Part shown: in pieces, positions 54,547 to 55,180 of the stretch
Numbering within the stretch: the stretch's first letter is position 1
Layout: each line of letters starts with the position of its first letter
Source of the DNA: a bacterium
GTDB taxonomy: Bacteria; Oederibacteriota; Muellerivitia; Muellerivitales; Muellerivitaceae
DNA length: 55,180 nucleotides
NCBI GenBank assembly: GCA_035549195.1
Contig: DASZRK010000069.1
Span: 1-55,180 of the forward strand
Reading direction: 5' to 3'
Position numbers and translations under genes: made by a program
The notes under the pieces: generated by a model
The model's database searches: none
The model's input: only the letters and a program-made list of their open reading frames with translations
What the model was told of the DNA's origin: nothing

Positions 54547-55180
54547 ATGTTTTACCGCGAAGACGCGAAGACCGCGAAAAAGGGCCATCTCATTATCGAT
54601 CACAAAAACTTCTCAAATGAACTTTCAAGGTTCCTCTTCGCCCCCTTCGTTTCTTCGTGGTGGATCCTCTTGGGTGTCCTTCTGATTTCCGGCTGCGCGA
54701 CGGAACCTTCGGTCAAGCCCGGCGCCGGATCCACTCCCACGGACCCCATGGAGGCCATGCTTTCCAGGGCCGCCAGCCAGTTCGCCGCGCCCAATGGCCC
54801 CAAAGACCTGGACTTGATGGACAAGGCGGACGTGGAATGGCGCCCCGACAAGGGCCTCCGGGTCAAGATCCACCTGCTTTACGCCACCCGGGTCAAACCG
54901 GACCATCCCCTGCCCCTGCTCGCCACCATCAACAAGGACTCCCAGGTCCTGAACGTGGATACCCTCAAGCTCTACCACATGGACGACACCGGGAACTTCA
55001 AGCCGGTGGATCCCCAACCCCGGGCCCAATGGGTCCCGCCCCTGGAGAACCTGCCCAAGAGCCTTTCCTCCATCACCTCCTTGAAGCTGCCCGACCTGGA
55101 AGCGGGGGAAGCCTTGGAGATCGGTTACACCCTCGAGAACAGGATCTCTTCCCTGCTGGTGGACAAGGACATCCACGATA
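54547..55180 (+). CDS. Lipoprotein with DUF3857-like region, partial
   Basis: An open frame starts at ATG 54547, three bases after rpe, and runs off the right edge (211 codons visible). The hydrophobic stretch FVSSWWILLGVLLISGC is a lipoprotein signal with Cys at about residue 57. The mature part (LYATRVKPDHPLPLLATINKDSQVLNVDTLKLYHMDDTGNFKPVDPQ, then SLKLPDLEAGEALEIGYTLENR) follows the DUF3857 pattern, in which a YHxD strand and an EAxxIxYTL strand recur, often before a transglutaminase-like domain. The first 40 or so codons derive from the inverted repeat at 54549-54666, so the true start may lie inside it. No ribosome binding site is seen. Confidence 0.65.
   Translation, partial: MFYREDAKTAKKGHLIIDHKNFSNELSRFLFAPFVSSWWILLGVLLISGCATEPSVKPGAGSTPTDPMEAMLSRAASQFAAPNGPKDLDLMDKADVEWRPDKGLRVKIHLLYATRVKPDHPLPLLATINKDSQVLNVDTLKLYHMDDTGNFKPVDPQPRAQWVPPLENLPKSLSSITSLKLPDLEAGEALEIGYTLENRISSLLVDKDIHD
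54549..54666. repeat. Dispersed inverted repeat, copy D, inside a lipoprotein gene
   Basis: Left arm TTACCGCGAAGACGCGAAG and on to about 54586; right arm CTTCGCCCCCTTCGTTTCTT through CGTGGTGG at 54636-54663. Its arms match copies A and C. It spans the junction between rpe and the lipoprotein reading frame, and its right arm encodes the hydrophobic start of the lipoprotein signal (FAPFVSSWW). Confidence 0.55.

Overview
This is a contiguous piece of chromosome from a GC-rich (about 60% or more by eye), Gram-negative bacterium. The envelope genes support that: lipoprotein processing (lgt, two lspA), a heptosyltransferase-like glycosyltransferase, a TolC–adaptor–MacB export system, a small predicted beta-barrel and several lipoproteins. 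A secreted protein ending in a long Thr-X-Thr-X tail (left edge) and many exported proteins with few relatives suggest an uncultured phylum rather than a Proteobacterium. The phylum itself is not determined here.

Layout. 1-2841 (minus): secreted, Thr-rich surface protein running off the left edge. 3206-6170 (plus): GT-C-like membrane protein with a TPR tail, then a fatty acid desaturase. 6178-23467 (minus): a long run of core genes in transcription order smc, GT9 glycosyltransferase, ftsY, STAS protein, a degenerate 5'-nucleotidase, glgA, a GGDEF–CBM48 fusion, ileS, two tandem lspA, lgt, rluD and a PIG-V-like glycosyltransferase, many with ATGA-type overlaps. 23622-27704 (minus): typA, two exported proteins, a tiny membrane protein and a cyclic-nucleotide-binding-domain protein. 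27867-32260 (plus): TolC-family, adaptor and MacB export operon. 32264-34416: alpha/beta hydrolase and MFS exporter, divergent.

34688-44239 is an accessory, stress-type cluster: two HdeD-like membrane proteins flanking phosphoenolpyruvate synthase, a holin-like protein, a YqjD/ElaB-like coiled coil, an outer-membrane barrel, a CNB-domain protein, a diheme cytochrome c, a Zn-alcohol dehydrogenase, an SDR enzyme and small DUF2934-like and DUF2249-like proteins. Most start with a strong AAGGAGG-type ribosome binding site. ppsA and the divergent adh gene share a palindromic upstream motif, TGAC-N4-GTCATACCTTC, at nearly the same distance from their starts. 44250-55180: TraB/GumN protein, TIGR01777 epimerase, Spy/CpxP-like protein, TPR protein, hisG, rlmN, a PASTA protein without kinase, small exported proteins, a FecR protein, rpe and a DUF3857-like lipoprotein cut by the right edge.

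Most interesting points: a diguanylate cyclase fused to a glycogen-binding domain directly downstream of glycogen synthase; the shared motif of the stress cluster; at least six genes with a TANAAT-like -10 box six or seven bases before ATG and no ribosome binding site (leaderless pattern); a family of dispersed intergenic inverted repeats, one of which encodes the N-terminus of a lipoprotein; tandem lspA; and an AT-rich patch inside ileS. No tRNA, rRNA, CRISPR array, insertion sequence or phage was seen.
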